Source of the DNA: Paraburkholderia nodosa DSM 21604
GTDB lineage: Bacteria; Pseudomonadota; Gammaproteobacteria; Burkholderiales; Burkholderiaceae
DNA length: 44,452 nt
Direction of reading: 5' to 3'
Assembly (NCBI RefSeq): GCF_000519185.1
Contig: NZ_JAFA01000006.1
Location: forward strand, 1 to 44,452
In this document: positions 37,955 through 44,452 of the stretch, piece by piece
Numbering within the stretch: position 1 is the stretch's first letter
How the letters are laid out: each line of letters begins with the position of its first letter
The notes under the pieces: model-generated
Seen by the model: only the letters and a program-made list of their open reading frames with translations
Told to the model about the DNA's origin: nothing
The model's database searches: none
Position numbers and translations under genes: made by a program

Positions 37955-38580
37955 GCGGCGCGACGTTTTCGGCGGTCGTGCTCGCGGCGGGCCTGTCCGC
38001 GCGCATGGAGGGGCGCCACAAGCTGTTGCTGCCTGTGGGCGGCGAGCCTGCCGTGCGGCGCGTCGTGCGCGCGATCATTGCGGCACGACCCGAGGAGGTC
38101 GTCGTCGTGACCGGGTTCAACGCCCGGGCCGTCTTCGAAGCGCTCGACGGCCTCGACGTGCGCTTCCAGGGCAACCCGCGCTACCGGGAAGGACAGATGA
38201 CGTCGGTCGCGAGCGGCGTTGCCGCGCTGCAGGCGCCGTGCGATGCGGTGATGATCTGCCTCGCCGACCAGGTGCTCCTTGAAACGGCCGACTATCGTGA
38301 GCTGATCGAGGCCTACGCGTCGATGCCGTACGGTTCGATCCTGGTGCCGATGTTCGACGGCGCACGCGGCAATCCAGTCGTGTTTGCGTCGAGCTATTGT
38401 CCCGAGGTCGTGGGCGGCCGCGTGAATCCGGGCTGCCGCAAGCTGATCGCCGAACACAGCGGCGAGGTGTTTCTCCACGAGGCGGCGCACGATCGCTTTT
38501 GCGTCGACATGGATACCCCCGCCGATTACCTGAGCGTCATTGCGCGAGTGGAGGGCCGCACGGCACGCGTCGATCCTTGA
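37951..38580 (+). CDS. MocA-like molybdenum cofactor nucleotidyltransferase
   Basis: A 209-residue MobA/MocA-type NTP transferase with the nucleotide motif VVLAAGLSARMEGRHKLLLPVGGE. CRKLI and a CVDMDTPADY metal segment follow. MocA adds CMP to molybdopterin, giving the cytosine dinucleotide cofactor (MCD) that CO dehydrogenase uses. It is the last gene of the operon, joined to coxF by ATGA, so it probably supplies MCD to CoxL. CTP rather than GTP use is inferred from this context. No intrinsic terminator is evident after it. Confidence 0.88.
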   Translation: MSGATFSAVVLAAGLSARMEGRHKLLLPVGGEPAVRRVVRAIIAARPEEVVVVTGFNARAVFEALDGLDVRFQGNPRYREGQMTSVASGVAALQAPCDAVMICLADQVLLETADYRELIEAYASMPYGSILVPMFDGARGNPVVFASSYCPEVVGGRVNPGCRKLIAEHSGEVFLHEAAHDRFCVDMDTPADYLSVIARVEGRTARVDP

Positions 38581-38685
38581 TATCCCGGCTCACGCTCGAA
38601 ACGACTGGTGTGGTTGAAGCATTGTGGCGCTGCATTCACAATGGTCGCCAGGCGTTTTCCCACCGCGTGAGACGAGGTCGACTCC

Positions 38686-39717
38686 ATGATGAACGGGCTG
38701 CAAGAGAAGTTCGCGTACGTCAACGGCATCCGTATGCACTACGTCGAAAAGGGCACGGGCCCGCTCGTGCTGCTCTGCCACGGCTGGCCGGAGTCCTGGT
38801 ACGTGTGGCGCTGGCAGATCGATGCGCTGGCGGCCGCGGGCTATCGCGCGGTTGCGCCGGACCAGCGCGGATACGGGCTCACCGAGGCCCCGGAAACCAT
38901 CGAGGCTTACGATATTCTGAACCTGGTCGGCGACCTGGTCGGCCTCGTCAAGGCTCTCGGCGAAGAGCGGGCGGTTCTGATCGGGCATGACTGGGGGGCT
39001 GCTGTCGCCGCTTACGCTGCGCTGCTGCGCCCCGACCTGTTTCCCGTTCTCGGCCTGCTGAGCGTGCCTTACATGCCTCGACGTCCCGTGCGTCCATCAG
39101 TGCGCTTCGCGCAGATCACGCAGGAGTGTCAATTCTATCAGGACTATTTTCAGTTGCCGGGACGCGTCGAGCGCGAACTGGAAGAAGATGTCCGCCGTTC
39201 GATGCTCGGCATTCTGTACACGGCGTCGGGAGACCCGGTGGTAAACGGGCAGCCGGCCAATTTCGCGACCTTTCCGAAGTCGACTCGATTCGTGGACAAC
39301 CTCACGCTGCCCGACCAGCTTCCGCCGTGGTTGACCGAGACGGATCTGCAATATTTCGTCGCTCAGTTCGAGCGGAGCGGGTTTCGTGGGCCAATCAACT
39401 GGTATCGGAATATCGATCGAAACTGGACGCTGACCAGCTTCCTCGACGGCGCCCGGATCATGCAGCCCACGCTCTTTCTCGCGGGAGAGCTAGACGGCGT
39501 CGTGAAGATGGCCGCGAAGGATTACGACGCGCTGGAGATCAACGTTCCCAATCTCTGGAAGAAGCATCTGATTGCGAAGGCGGGTCACTGGGTGCAGCAA
39601 GAGCGACCGGACGAGGTGAACGAGTTTATCCTGAGCTTCCTTGCCGGAACGGTTCACGCGCTGGCCGGCGGTGCAGCCGAAAGCCAGCCGAAAGCACCGG
39701 CTGGCAAGTTCCAGTAA
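38686..39717 (+). CDS. Soluble epoxide hydrolase, alpha/beta-hydrolase fold
   Basis: A 343-residue epoxide hydrolase. Seen: oxyanion motif HGWPESW (32-38), nucleophile D102 in GHDWGA, lid tyrosines in the CQFYQDYFQ and NWYRN segments, and the catalytic histidine in AKAGHWVQQERP. It opens epoxides to diols through an alkyl-enzyme ester. GAGG precedes the ATG. The C-terminal 20 residues are a low-complexity extension. It starts 105 bases after the cox operon, but nothing links it to CO metabolism. A haloalkane dehalogenase is an alternative, but the HGWPESW motif and tyrosines favour epoxide hydrolase. Confidence 0.87.
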   Translation: MMNGLQEKFAYVNGIRMHYVEKGTGPLVLLCHGWPESWYVWRWQIDALAAAGYRAVAPDQRGYGLTEAPETIEAYDILNLVGDLVGLVKALGEERAVLIGHDWGAAVAAYAALLRPDLFPVLGLLSVPYMPRRPVRPSVRFAQITQECQFYQDYFQLPGRVERELEEDVRRSMLGILYTASGDPVVNGQPANFATFPKSTRFVDNLTLPDQLPPWLTETDLQYFVAQFERSGFRGPINWYRNIDRNWTLTSFLDGARIMQPTLFLAGELDGVVKMAAKDYDALEINVPNLWKKHLIAKAGHWVQQERPDEVNEFILSFLAGTVHALAGGAAESQPKAPAGKFQ

Positions 39718-39741
39718 GTCGAGGCGGAACAGCCTTGCGCG

Positions 39742-39930
39742 TCAGTGTGTGGCAACGCTGACGGCGACGATTTCGTATCCGGGGTCGGCGTGCTCGGACG
39801 CCGCCTTTTCGGCTTCCTCGTATGAGACGAAGGACTTGGCCCCGCCAATCTCCGGCGCCATGCCAATATCGCCGTCCTCTGCGCAGCAGAGGTACTGCTC
39901 ACCAGTCTTCACCACGTACACAGTCGTCAT
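39742..39930 (-). CDS. Small acidic protein of unknown function (62 aa)
   Basis: A 62-residue soluble protein beginning MTTVYVVKTGEQYLCCAEDG and ending ADPGYEIVAVSVATH. The ATG at 39930 is chosen because GGAGGGA ends only three bases before it; an earlier ATG at 39942 contains that site. I do not recognise a family. It has two adjacent cysteines and a mixed alpha/beta pattern with no membrane segment or signal. It faces the epoxide hydrolase gene tail to tail. Confidence that it is a gene comes from the strong ribosome-binding site. Confidence 0.6.
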   Translation of the reverse strand: MTTVYVVKTGEQYLCCAEDGDIGMAPEIGGAKSFVSYEEAEKAASEHADPGYEIVAVSVATH

Positions 39931-40179
39931 GATTCCCTCCATGGTTCGCGGGGGAACTTCCAGTCTAGCAGGTCGAAACCGCGCCCGACGGCGGGCCGAT
40001 TGCCTTTACGCTATCAGCTGGAACCTTCGATTCTATTCGCTTCACGATGGACGGCAACCCCTCCGTTGTTTCGAACCCAACACCGGCCTTCGTCGCCGGC
40101 AGATTTGTTCCGGATGTGCAACGATAGGCGTGCAACTCGCAGCTGTCTGAAGAGCTGGACAACCCAACGGGGAGGGTAG

Positions 40180-40467
40180 ATGAGAGATCACGCCGAGACG
40201 CTATTCGTCGCTTCCGAAGACATTGCAACCGCGTTGAACCTGCTGGAGAGCATCGAGGTCGAGGTCGGATTCGACAGCGAGGATCCGGAGAGTATCGAGC
40301 AGGCGATTCTCGCGGTCGAGGAGGCGATCGATACTCGCCTGAAGGGCCATCGCGGCGACGCACGTGTCGAATCAGCAATCCTTCGCGTCAAGTTCGACTT
40401 CCGCTGCGCAATCCTCGATCAGGCCGCATCCGATGATGAGGCCGGCAGCGTCCAAACCCTGCATTGA
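40180..40467 (+). CDS. Small acidic helical protein of unknown function (95 aa)
   Basis: A 95-residue protein beginning MRDHAETLFVASEDIATAL. It is very acidic in its middle (SIEVEVGFDSEDPESIEQAILAVEEAID) and predicted mainly helical. A strong site (GGGGAGGG) lies six bases before the ATG. I recognise no family or motif. It stands between two short gaps with no partner on the same strand. It could be a small regulator or binding protein; no function is claimed. Confidence 0.6.
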   Translation: MRDHAETLFVASEDIATALNLLESIEVEVGFDSEDPESIEQAILAVEEAIDTRLKGHRGDARVESAILRVKFDFRCAILDQAASDDEAGSVQTLH

Positions 40468-40679
40468 GAATATCGGGGAATCCGGCGCCTGCTTGATTCC
40501 AGCGGGTGATTGGCGCCGCGCTCGGCGCGCCGCCAATCACCTGGCAACGGACTTTACATGTTGTTACCCTCGCGCAGCGGACGTCCGGGCGGGCTTTGCT
40601 TATACTGCCGCGCAATTGCCACTCCTCCTCATGCTTGTCGTGCCCACAGCGGCGGCAATGCGAATCCACCGTGACGTTC

Positions 40680-41300
40680 ATGCTCTCTACCAGGTCCGCC
40701 CTCACCGCCGCGCTTGTCGCGGCAGCCAGTCTGTCGTTGTCCGCATGCGTTGCCCCAGGCTACTCGCCGTACGGCGCGCAGCAAGGCTACCAGGGCCAAT
40801 ATGCAGCGCCTGCGGCGCCTGCGTACAGCCAGCCCGCTTACGCACAACCGGGCACCGTGCAGCAACCCGCCTATGCGCCGCCGCCCGCGCCGCAACAGCC
40901 GTATGACACGCAAAGCAACGGTCAGTACGGTGCGCAGTACAACTCGCAATACGGCAACCAATATGGCACGCAGTACGGCACGATCTCGAGCATCCGGCCG
41001 TTGAGCAACGCCACGGGGGCTTCGGGCATCGCCGGAACCGTGGTCGGCGCGCTGGTTGGCGGCGTGCTCGGGAATCAGGTGGGCGGTGGCCACGGTCGCG
41101 ACGCCGCGACCGTCATCGGCGCGCTCGGCGGCGCTTATGCAGGCAACCAGATCGGCCAGCAGATGGGCCAGCCCGCAGGATTCCAGATCGACGTACAGCT
41201 GGGCGACGGCTCGACCCGCGCGTTCAACGTGCCGACGCCCGGCGACCTGCGCCCCGGCGACCGCGTGCAGGTCAACGGCAGCCAGCTGGCGCGCTACTGA
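40680..41300 (+). CDS. Glycine-zipper outer-membrane lipoprotein, SlyB/17-kDa surface antigen-like
   Basis: A 206-residue lipoprotein. The signal peptide ends in lipobox LSAC, with lipidated C23. Residues about 24-105 are Pro/Ala/Gln/Tyr-rich and contain tandem QYG-type units (QYGAQYNSQYGNQYGTQYGT), a likely disordered repeat. Then two glycine zippers, GIAGTVVGALVGGVLGNQVGGG and VIGALGGAYAGNQIGQQMG, and a C-terminal beta region (FQIDVQLGDGSTRAFNV, GDRVQVNGSQLARY). This is the 17-kDa antigen/SlyB architecture of outer-membrane lipoproteins. The ATG lacks a strong ribosome-binding site; a TATACT box at 40601-40606 may belong to its promoter. Confidence 0.82.
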   Translation: MLSTRSALTAALVAAASLSLSACVAPGYSPYGAQQGYQGQYAAPAAPAYSQPAYAQPGTVQQPAYAPPPAPQQPYDTQSNGQYGAQYNSQYGNQYGTQYGTISSIRPLSNATGASGIAGTVVGALVGGVLGNQVGGGHGRDAATVIGALGGAYAGNQIGQQMGQPAGFQIDVQLGDGSTRAFNVPTPGDLRPGDRVQVNGSQLARY

Positions 41301-41328
41301 TTCTGGCGGCTGTTGCATACCTGAAGGT

Positions 41329-41360
41329 GTCCTGACTATCTCGCTGGCGTCGAGCAGGAC
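41329..41360 (+). other. Bulged stem-loop after the lipoprotein gene
   Basis: GTCCTG (41329-41334) pairs with CAGGAC (41355-41360), and inside it CTCG (41340-41343) pairs with CGAG (41351-41354), leaving a 5-base bulge on one side. It lies 29 bases past the lipoprotein stop without a T tract. A transcript end or RNA element is possible. Confidence 0.3.
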
Positions 41361-41415
41361 AGTTGACGAGCGCCAAACCGTGGCTTGTCCGAGGAGCGAT
41401 GTTACGCAAGCTAAC

Positions 41416-41427
41416 AGAAAGCTTTCT
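41416..41427. promoter_or_regulatory. Perfect 12-bp palindrome upstream of the chemotaxis receptor
   Basis: AGAAAGCTTTCT is a perfect palindrome in the 277-base gap before the chemotaxis receptor gene, about 150 bases upstream of its start. It is a candidate operator; no regulator can be named. Confidence 0.25.
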
Positions 41428-41577
41428 TGAACAGGTGCCAGTTTTCACTTCTGTCAGGTCCGCAAAAGATCCTCAAGTGTTGTGAGCTCCGTGCCGATAT
41501 GCCGGTCGTAGTCGCAGCGGTATCACCCACCGCGCGACTACCCGCAGTCACAAAAGAGCTGACATTTGGGGACAGAA

Positions 41578-43128
41578 GTGGGCAAATTCCGGATCAGTAC
41601 TATCCTGACCGCAGTGCTGACGCTGCTGGTCGTCTTGATTGGCGTCAGCAATCTCATGGCCCTCAAGGGGGTGCGTGAGACTGCGGCCTCTGTCGAGGCG
41701 ATGAGCCAGGCGACCGTCGAGGTGACCGACGTAACCGAGGCGTTTGCCGCCACGCAGCGCGCCCGCGTGTCGATCTCGGCCGCACAGAGCGCGGCCCAGA
41801 TCGGTCAAACCGCGGCGGCAAAGAACTTGACGGAGACCGTCGACGCCCGGCTGGCGCAGGGCCAGGCGCGCATCGAGGCGTTCGCGAAGATTCCGCGCTC
41901 CGATCCGGACGACCAGGAACTCGCCCGCCGTATCGTCGAGACCTACAACGCGCTGAACGATTGCGTGCGCAACGAACAGAAGGCGCTCGCGGCCAACGAC
42001 ATGGCCACCTTCAATCACATCAGCGCGATCGAAAGCATCGCGGCTTCGCGCGCGTTCAACGACGAGATGGACAAGTTCGTCAAACGCGCCACCAAACGAG
42101 GCCACGCAGCAAAAGAGGCCGCGAATGACACGACGTCGTTCCTCCAGATCATGATTGCGGTGTGCCTCGTTATCACCGTGGTGGTCGCGGTGGCCGCGCG
42201 CCGGGCGCTGTCCCGCGTCGTTCAGAAACCGCTGCAAGCCCTGGGCGAGCATCTGGACCGCGTCGCCCAGGGTGACCTGACCGCGCGCATCGGCGAACAC
42301 GGCCACAACGAAATCGGCATGCTTGCCTCGGCTGCGAAGCGCATGCAGGAAAGCCTCGTCGGCGTGATCGGCACCGTGCTGTCGTCGACCGCCTCGGTCA
42401 GCACGGCTTCGAAGCAGATCGCCGCGGGCAATCTCGACCTGTCGTCGCGCACGGAGCAGCAGGCCGCGTCGCTGCAGGAGACGGCCGCGTCCATGGAAGA
42501 ACTCACGTCGACGGTGCAGCAGAGCGCCTCGAACGCACAGCATGCGAACGACCTCGCGGCGTCGGCGTCGGAAGCGGCGGGCAGGGGCGGCGCGGTGGTC
42601 TCCGAGGTGGTGGACACGATGAAATCCATCAACGAGTCGTCGCGCAAGATCGTCGACATCATCGGCGTGATCGACGGTATCGCCTTCCAGACCAATATTC
42701 TTGCGCTCAACGCCGCCGTCGAGGCGGCGCGCGCCGGCGAGCAGGGACGCGGCTTCGCTGTGGTGGCCTCCGAGGTTCGCAGTCTCGCGCAGCGCTCGGC
42801 GGCTGCCGCCAAGGAAATCAAGGCGCTGATCGACGACTCGGTCTCGAGAGTCGACACAGGTAGCGCACTGGTGGCGCGCGCCGGTTCGACGATGTCGGAA
42901 ATCGTCGAGAGCGTGGGGCGCGTGACCGGCATCATGGCCGAGATTTCAGCGGCCACCCATGAGCAGACGGAGGGTATCGAACAGGTCAACCGCGCGATCA
43001 CCCAGATCGACGAAGCGACGCAACAAAACGCGGCGCTCGTCGAGCAGGCGTCGGCGGCGGCGCAATCCATGCAGGATCAGGCGCGGCTGCTCGAAAGGAC
43101 GGTGAGCGTGTTTCACCTCGCCGCCTGA
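41578..43128 (+). CDS. Methyl-accepting chemotaxis protein
   Basis: A 516-residue chemoreceptor. TM1 is about residues 8-29 ([19 protein letters not shown]); a periplasmic four-helix-bundle ligand domain follows; TM2 is [19 protein letters not shown]. Then a HAMP segment and the long coiled-coil signalling domain with the conserved hairpin tip ([37 protein letters not shown]). The GTG at 41578 has GGGGA five bases upstream; an in-frame TTG at 41566 overlaps that site. There is no C-terminal NWETF-type pentapeptide, so CheR/CheB docking would differ from Tar/Tsr. The ligand is unknown. Confidence 0.92.
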   Translation: MGKFRISTILTAVLTLLVVLIGVSNLMALKGVRETAASVEAMSQATVEVTDVTEAFAATQRARVSISAAQSAAQIGQTAAAKNLTETVDARLAQGQARIEAFAKIPRSDPDDQELARRIVETYNALNDCVRNEQKALAANDMATFNHISAIESIAASRAFNDEMDKFVKRATKRGHAAKEAANDTTSFLQIMIAVCLVITVVVAVAARRALSRVVQKPLQALGEHLDRVAQGDLTARIGEHGHNEIGMLASAAKRMQESLVGVIGTVLSSTASVSTASKQIAAGNLDLSSRTEQQAASLQETAASMEELTSTVQQSASNAQHANDLAASASEAAGRGGAVVSEVVDTMKSINESSRKIVDIIGVIDGIAFQTNILALNAAVEAARAGEQGRGFAVVASEVRSLAQRSAAAAKEIKALIDDSVSRVDTGSALVARAGSTMSEIVESVGRVTGIMAEISAATHEQTEGIEQVNRAITQIDEATQQNAALVEQASAAAQSMQDQARLLERTVSVFHLAA

Positions 43129-43191
43129 GCGATGACACCGCTGCGCTCGTTCAGCGGGCGAGCGCAGCGGGAGCGTGAAAAACCCAGGCCC

Positions 43192-43977
43192 CTAGAGCGG
43201 TTCTTCGTGTGAAGCGGAAGGACCGACGTATTCGTAGCGCGCGGTGTTCACGTGCGAGATGCGAAGCTCGACAGGCTCCTGGTGATACGAGTACGCAATG
43301 CGCCGCACTTCGAGTAACGGTGTACCGGGCGCCACCTCGAGGAGGTCACTCTCGATCTCGTTGGCCGTCGCGACGCGCAACCGCTCTTCGGTCCCGACCA
43401 CGTTGATGTGGAACGCGTCCTGGTAGAAGTTGTAAAGCGTGCTGGGCCGCTCGCGCAACGCGGCTTCGGTCAGCCCCGCGAAACGCTCCTCGGCCACGGT
43501 GATGCTGTCGATCATGACCGTCTCGCCATGCAGCGCCAGGCGGTTCACGAACGAGAAGACCCGCGTGTTCGGTTCGATGCCGAGAATCGCGGCGACTTCG
43601 CGCGTCGCCTTGGCCTTCGTGAACGACACGAGGCTCACCGTGGGATAGCTCTTCTCGCCGTCCTGGCGCACGACCCGGAAAAATCGGAAGAAATAGCGAT
43701 CGCGCTGGTGTTGCGCGACGAACGTGCCGAGTCCCTGATGACGCACGAGAATGTTGTCCGCCACGAGTTCGTCGATCGCCTTGCGCAGCGTCCCGATCGA
43801 CACGCCAAAGCGCTCGGACAGGCGCTTCTCTGAAGGGATCGCTTCGCCGCCTTTCCATTCCTTCGCCGACAGCGCGGCGAGGATCCCGTTTTTCACTTCC
43901 TTGTACCGCGTTCCCCCGATGACGGGAGTGCTTGCCGCGCCCGCCGCGTGGGCTGCGCCGTTCTTCAGCGTGTTCAT
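43192..43977 (-). CDS. GntR-family regulator with UTRA ligand domain
   Basis: A 261-residue HutC-type regulator. The winged helix (about residues 24-92) contains IPSEKRLSERFGVSIGTLRKAIDELVADNILVRHQGLGTFV. The remaining part is a UTRA effector domain (FVNRLALHGETVMIDSITV; RRIAYSYHQEPVELRISHVNTARY). GGAAGGGGG lies upstream of the ATG. It is divergent from the UxaA/SuyA-like gene at 44145 and most likely represses it, with the pathway substrate as inducer. HutC-type regulators often sense sugar acids, amino acids or related small acids. Confidence 0.87.
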   Translation of the reverse strand: MNTLKNGAAHAAGAASTPVIGGTRYKEVKNGILAALSAKEWKGGEAIPSEKRLSERFGVSIGTLRKAIDELVADNILVRHQGLGTFVAQHQRDRYFFRFFRVVRQDGEKSYPTVSLVSFTKAKATREVAAILGIEPNTRVFSFVNRLALHGETVMIDSITVAEERFAGLTEAALRERPSTLYNFYQDAFHINVVGTEERLRVATANEIESDLLEVAPGTPLLEVRRIAYSYHQEPVELRISHVNTARYEYVGPSASHEEPL

Positions 43978-44038
43978 GGTGGTGTTCCCCCTTCCTTGTA
44001 CGTTCCGGACTTTGACGCGATTTTACTTCATCTGGCTT

Positions 44039-44055
44039 ATCTAACACATATAGAT
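44039..44055. promoter_or_regulatory. Inverted repeat upstream of the SAF-domain gene, candidate GntR operator
   Basis: ATCTA (44039-44043) and TAGAT (44051-44055) form a perfect inverted repeat with a 7-base spacer. It ends eight bases before the -35 box at 44063 and lies between the GntR gene and its divergent neighbour. Confidence 0.35.
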
Positions 44056-44062
44056 GATATGG

Positions 44063-44091
44063 TTGACATGGATGAATGAGCTGTCTATGAT
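44063..44091 (+). promoter_or_regulatory. Sigma-70 promoter of the UxaA/SuyA-like gene
   Basis: A consensus TTGACA (44063-44068), 17-bp spacer and TATGAT (44086-44091). This is the strongest promoter-like sequence in the window. The ATG at 44145 follows with GGAG at 44132-44135. Confidence 0.7.
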
Positions 44092-44144
44092 GCGCAGCAT
44101 GGCCACGCGCCAGACCCCCCGTGAACAAAACTGGAGACACTCAG

Positions 44145-44452
44145 ATGAGCCAGGCAGCTCAAGCAGCACAGCAGGCTGATTCAACGGCGGCCCATGCCGA
44201 TCCGGCGCGCAGGACGATTCATATCGTGCTGCACGAGGCGAAGGACACGGTTGGTGTCGCGGTCGTCGAGGGCATCAAGGCGGGCACGCAGCTGAACGCG
44301 TGGATCATGGACGAGGACGAAATCGTCACGGTCCCGGCGAAGCAGGACATTCCGATCGGTCACAAGGTGGCGCTCAAGGACATGGCCGTGGGCGACACCG
44401 TCTACAAGTACGGCGTCGATATCGGCAAGGTCGTGGCGCCCATCAAGGCGGG
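44145..44452 (+). CDS. UxaA/SuyA-type SAF-domain protein, 5' part
   Basis: The first 102 codons of a gene that runs off the window; no stop is seen. After a 22-residue Ala/Gln-rich leader (MSQAAQAAQQADSTAAHAD) comes a SAF domain (IHIVLHEAKDTVGVAVVEGI; ITV-like strand EIVTVPAKQDIPIGHKVALKDM; VYKYGVDIGKV), as in the N-terminal region or small subunit of altronate/galactarate dehydratases and sulfolactate sulfo-lyase. These enzymes remove water or sulfite from acidic hydroxy compounds. Whether it is a small separate subunit or a full-length UxaA-type protein cannot be told here. GGAG precedes the ATG at nine bases, and a strong promoter lies upstream. Confidence 0.8.
   Translation, partial: MSQAAQAAQQADSTAAHADPARRTIHIVLHEAKDTVGVAVVEGIKAGTQLNAWIMDEDEIVTVPAKQDIPIGHKVALKDMAVGDTVYKYGVDIGKVVAPIKA

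Overview
The window is GC-rich bacterial DNA with short gaps between genes, many ATGA start/stop overlaps and frequent GTG starts. Gene content points to a Burkholderia/Paraburkholderia-type betaproteobacterium: a general porin, an RcoM regulator beside a form I CO dehydrogenase operon, and a 3-hydroxyanthranilate-type catabolic operon. I name no species. I saw no tRNA or rRNA gene, CRISPR array, insertion sequence or prophage gene. All gaps between genes are shorter than 300 bases.

Layout. (1) 1-2082: the end of an aromatic meta-cleavage operon (4-hydroxy-2-oxovalerate aldolase, 2-oxo-3-hexenedioate decarboxylase, ACMSD), closed by a clear terminator. (2) 2301-5014: a porin and a type-B carboxylesterase. 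(3) 5080-12274: a five-gene minus-strand operon (aminotransferase, substrate-binding-fold protein without a signal peptide, PhzF-like isomerase, aldehyde dehydrogenase, Cys/Met-metabolism PLP lyase), divergent from a MocR regulator. I cannot match this set to a known pathway, and it is the best candidate here for an undescribed catabolic system. (4) 12519-18315: a collinear asparagine-to-fumarate module (periplasmic asparaginase, MFS transporter, LysR regulator, aspartase) plus a ProXp-ala/YbaK-type tRNA deacylase. (5) 18606-25158: a DUF899 protein, then a SAM-cyclase-AAA-TPR signalling protein divergent from a SulP transporter that carries STAS and cyclic-nucleotide-binding domains. The enzyme and the likely nucleotide receptor sit side by side. 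(6) 25179-29148: an MHS-type transporter, a FadD-like acyl-CoA ligase and a BamE-like lipoprotein. (7) 29224-38580: rcoM (PAS-LytTR heme CO sensor) divergent from coxM-S-L-G-D-E-F and a MocA-like nucleotidyltransferase. CoxL has the form I active-site motif, so this is a genuine aerobic CO dehydrogenase locus. CoxF carries an extra YHS metal-binding domain. (8) 38686-44452: an epoxide hydrolase, two small proteins of unknown function, a glycine-zipper lipoprotein, a chemotaxis receptor, a GntR/UTRA regulator and the start of a divergent UxaA/SuyA-like SAF-domain gene, cut by the window end.

How the genes work together. Each block reads as a self-contained catabolic or energy module with its own regulator: MocR for block 3, LysR for block 4, RcoM for block 7 and GntR for the last gene. 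Products enter central metabolism as pyruvate/acetaldehyde (block 1), aspartate/fumarate (block 4), or electrons from CO (block 7). Promoter, operator and hairpin calls were made by eye and are less certain than the gene calls.
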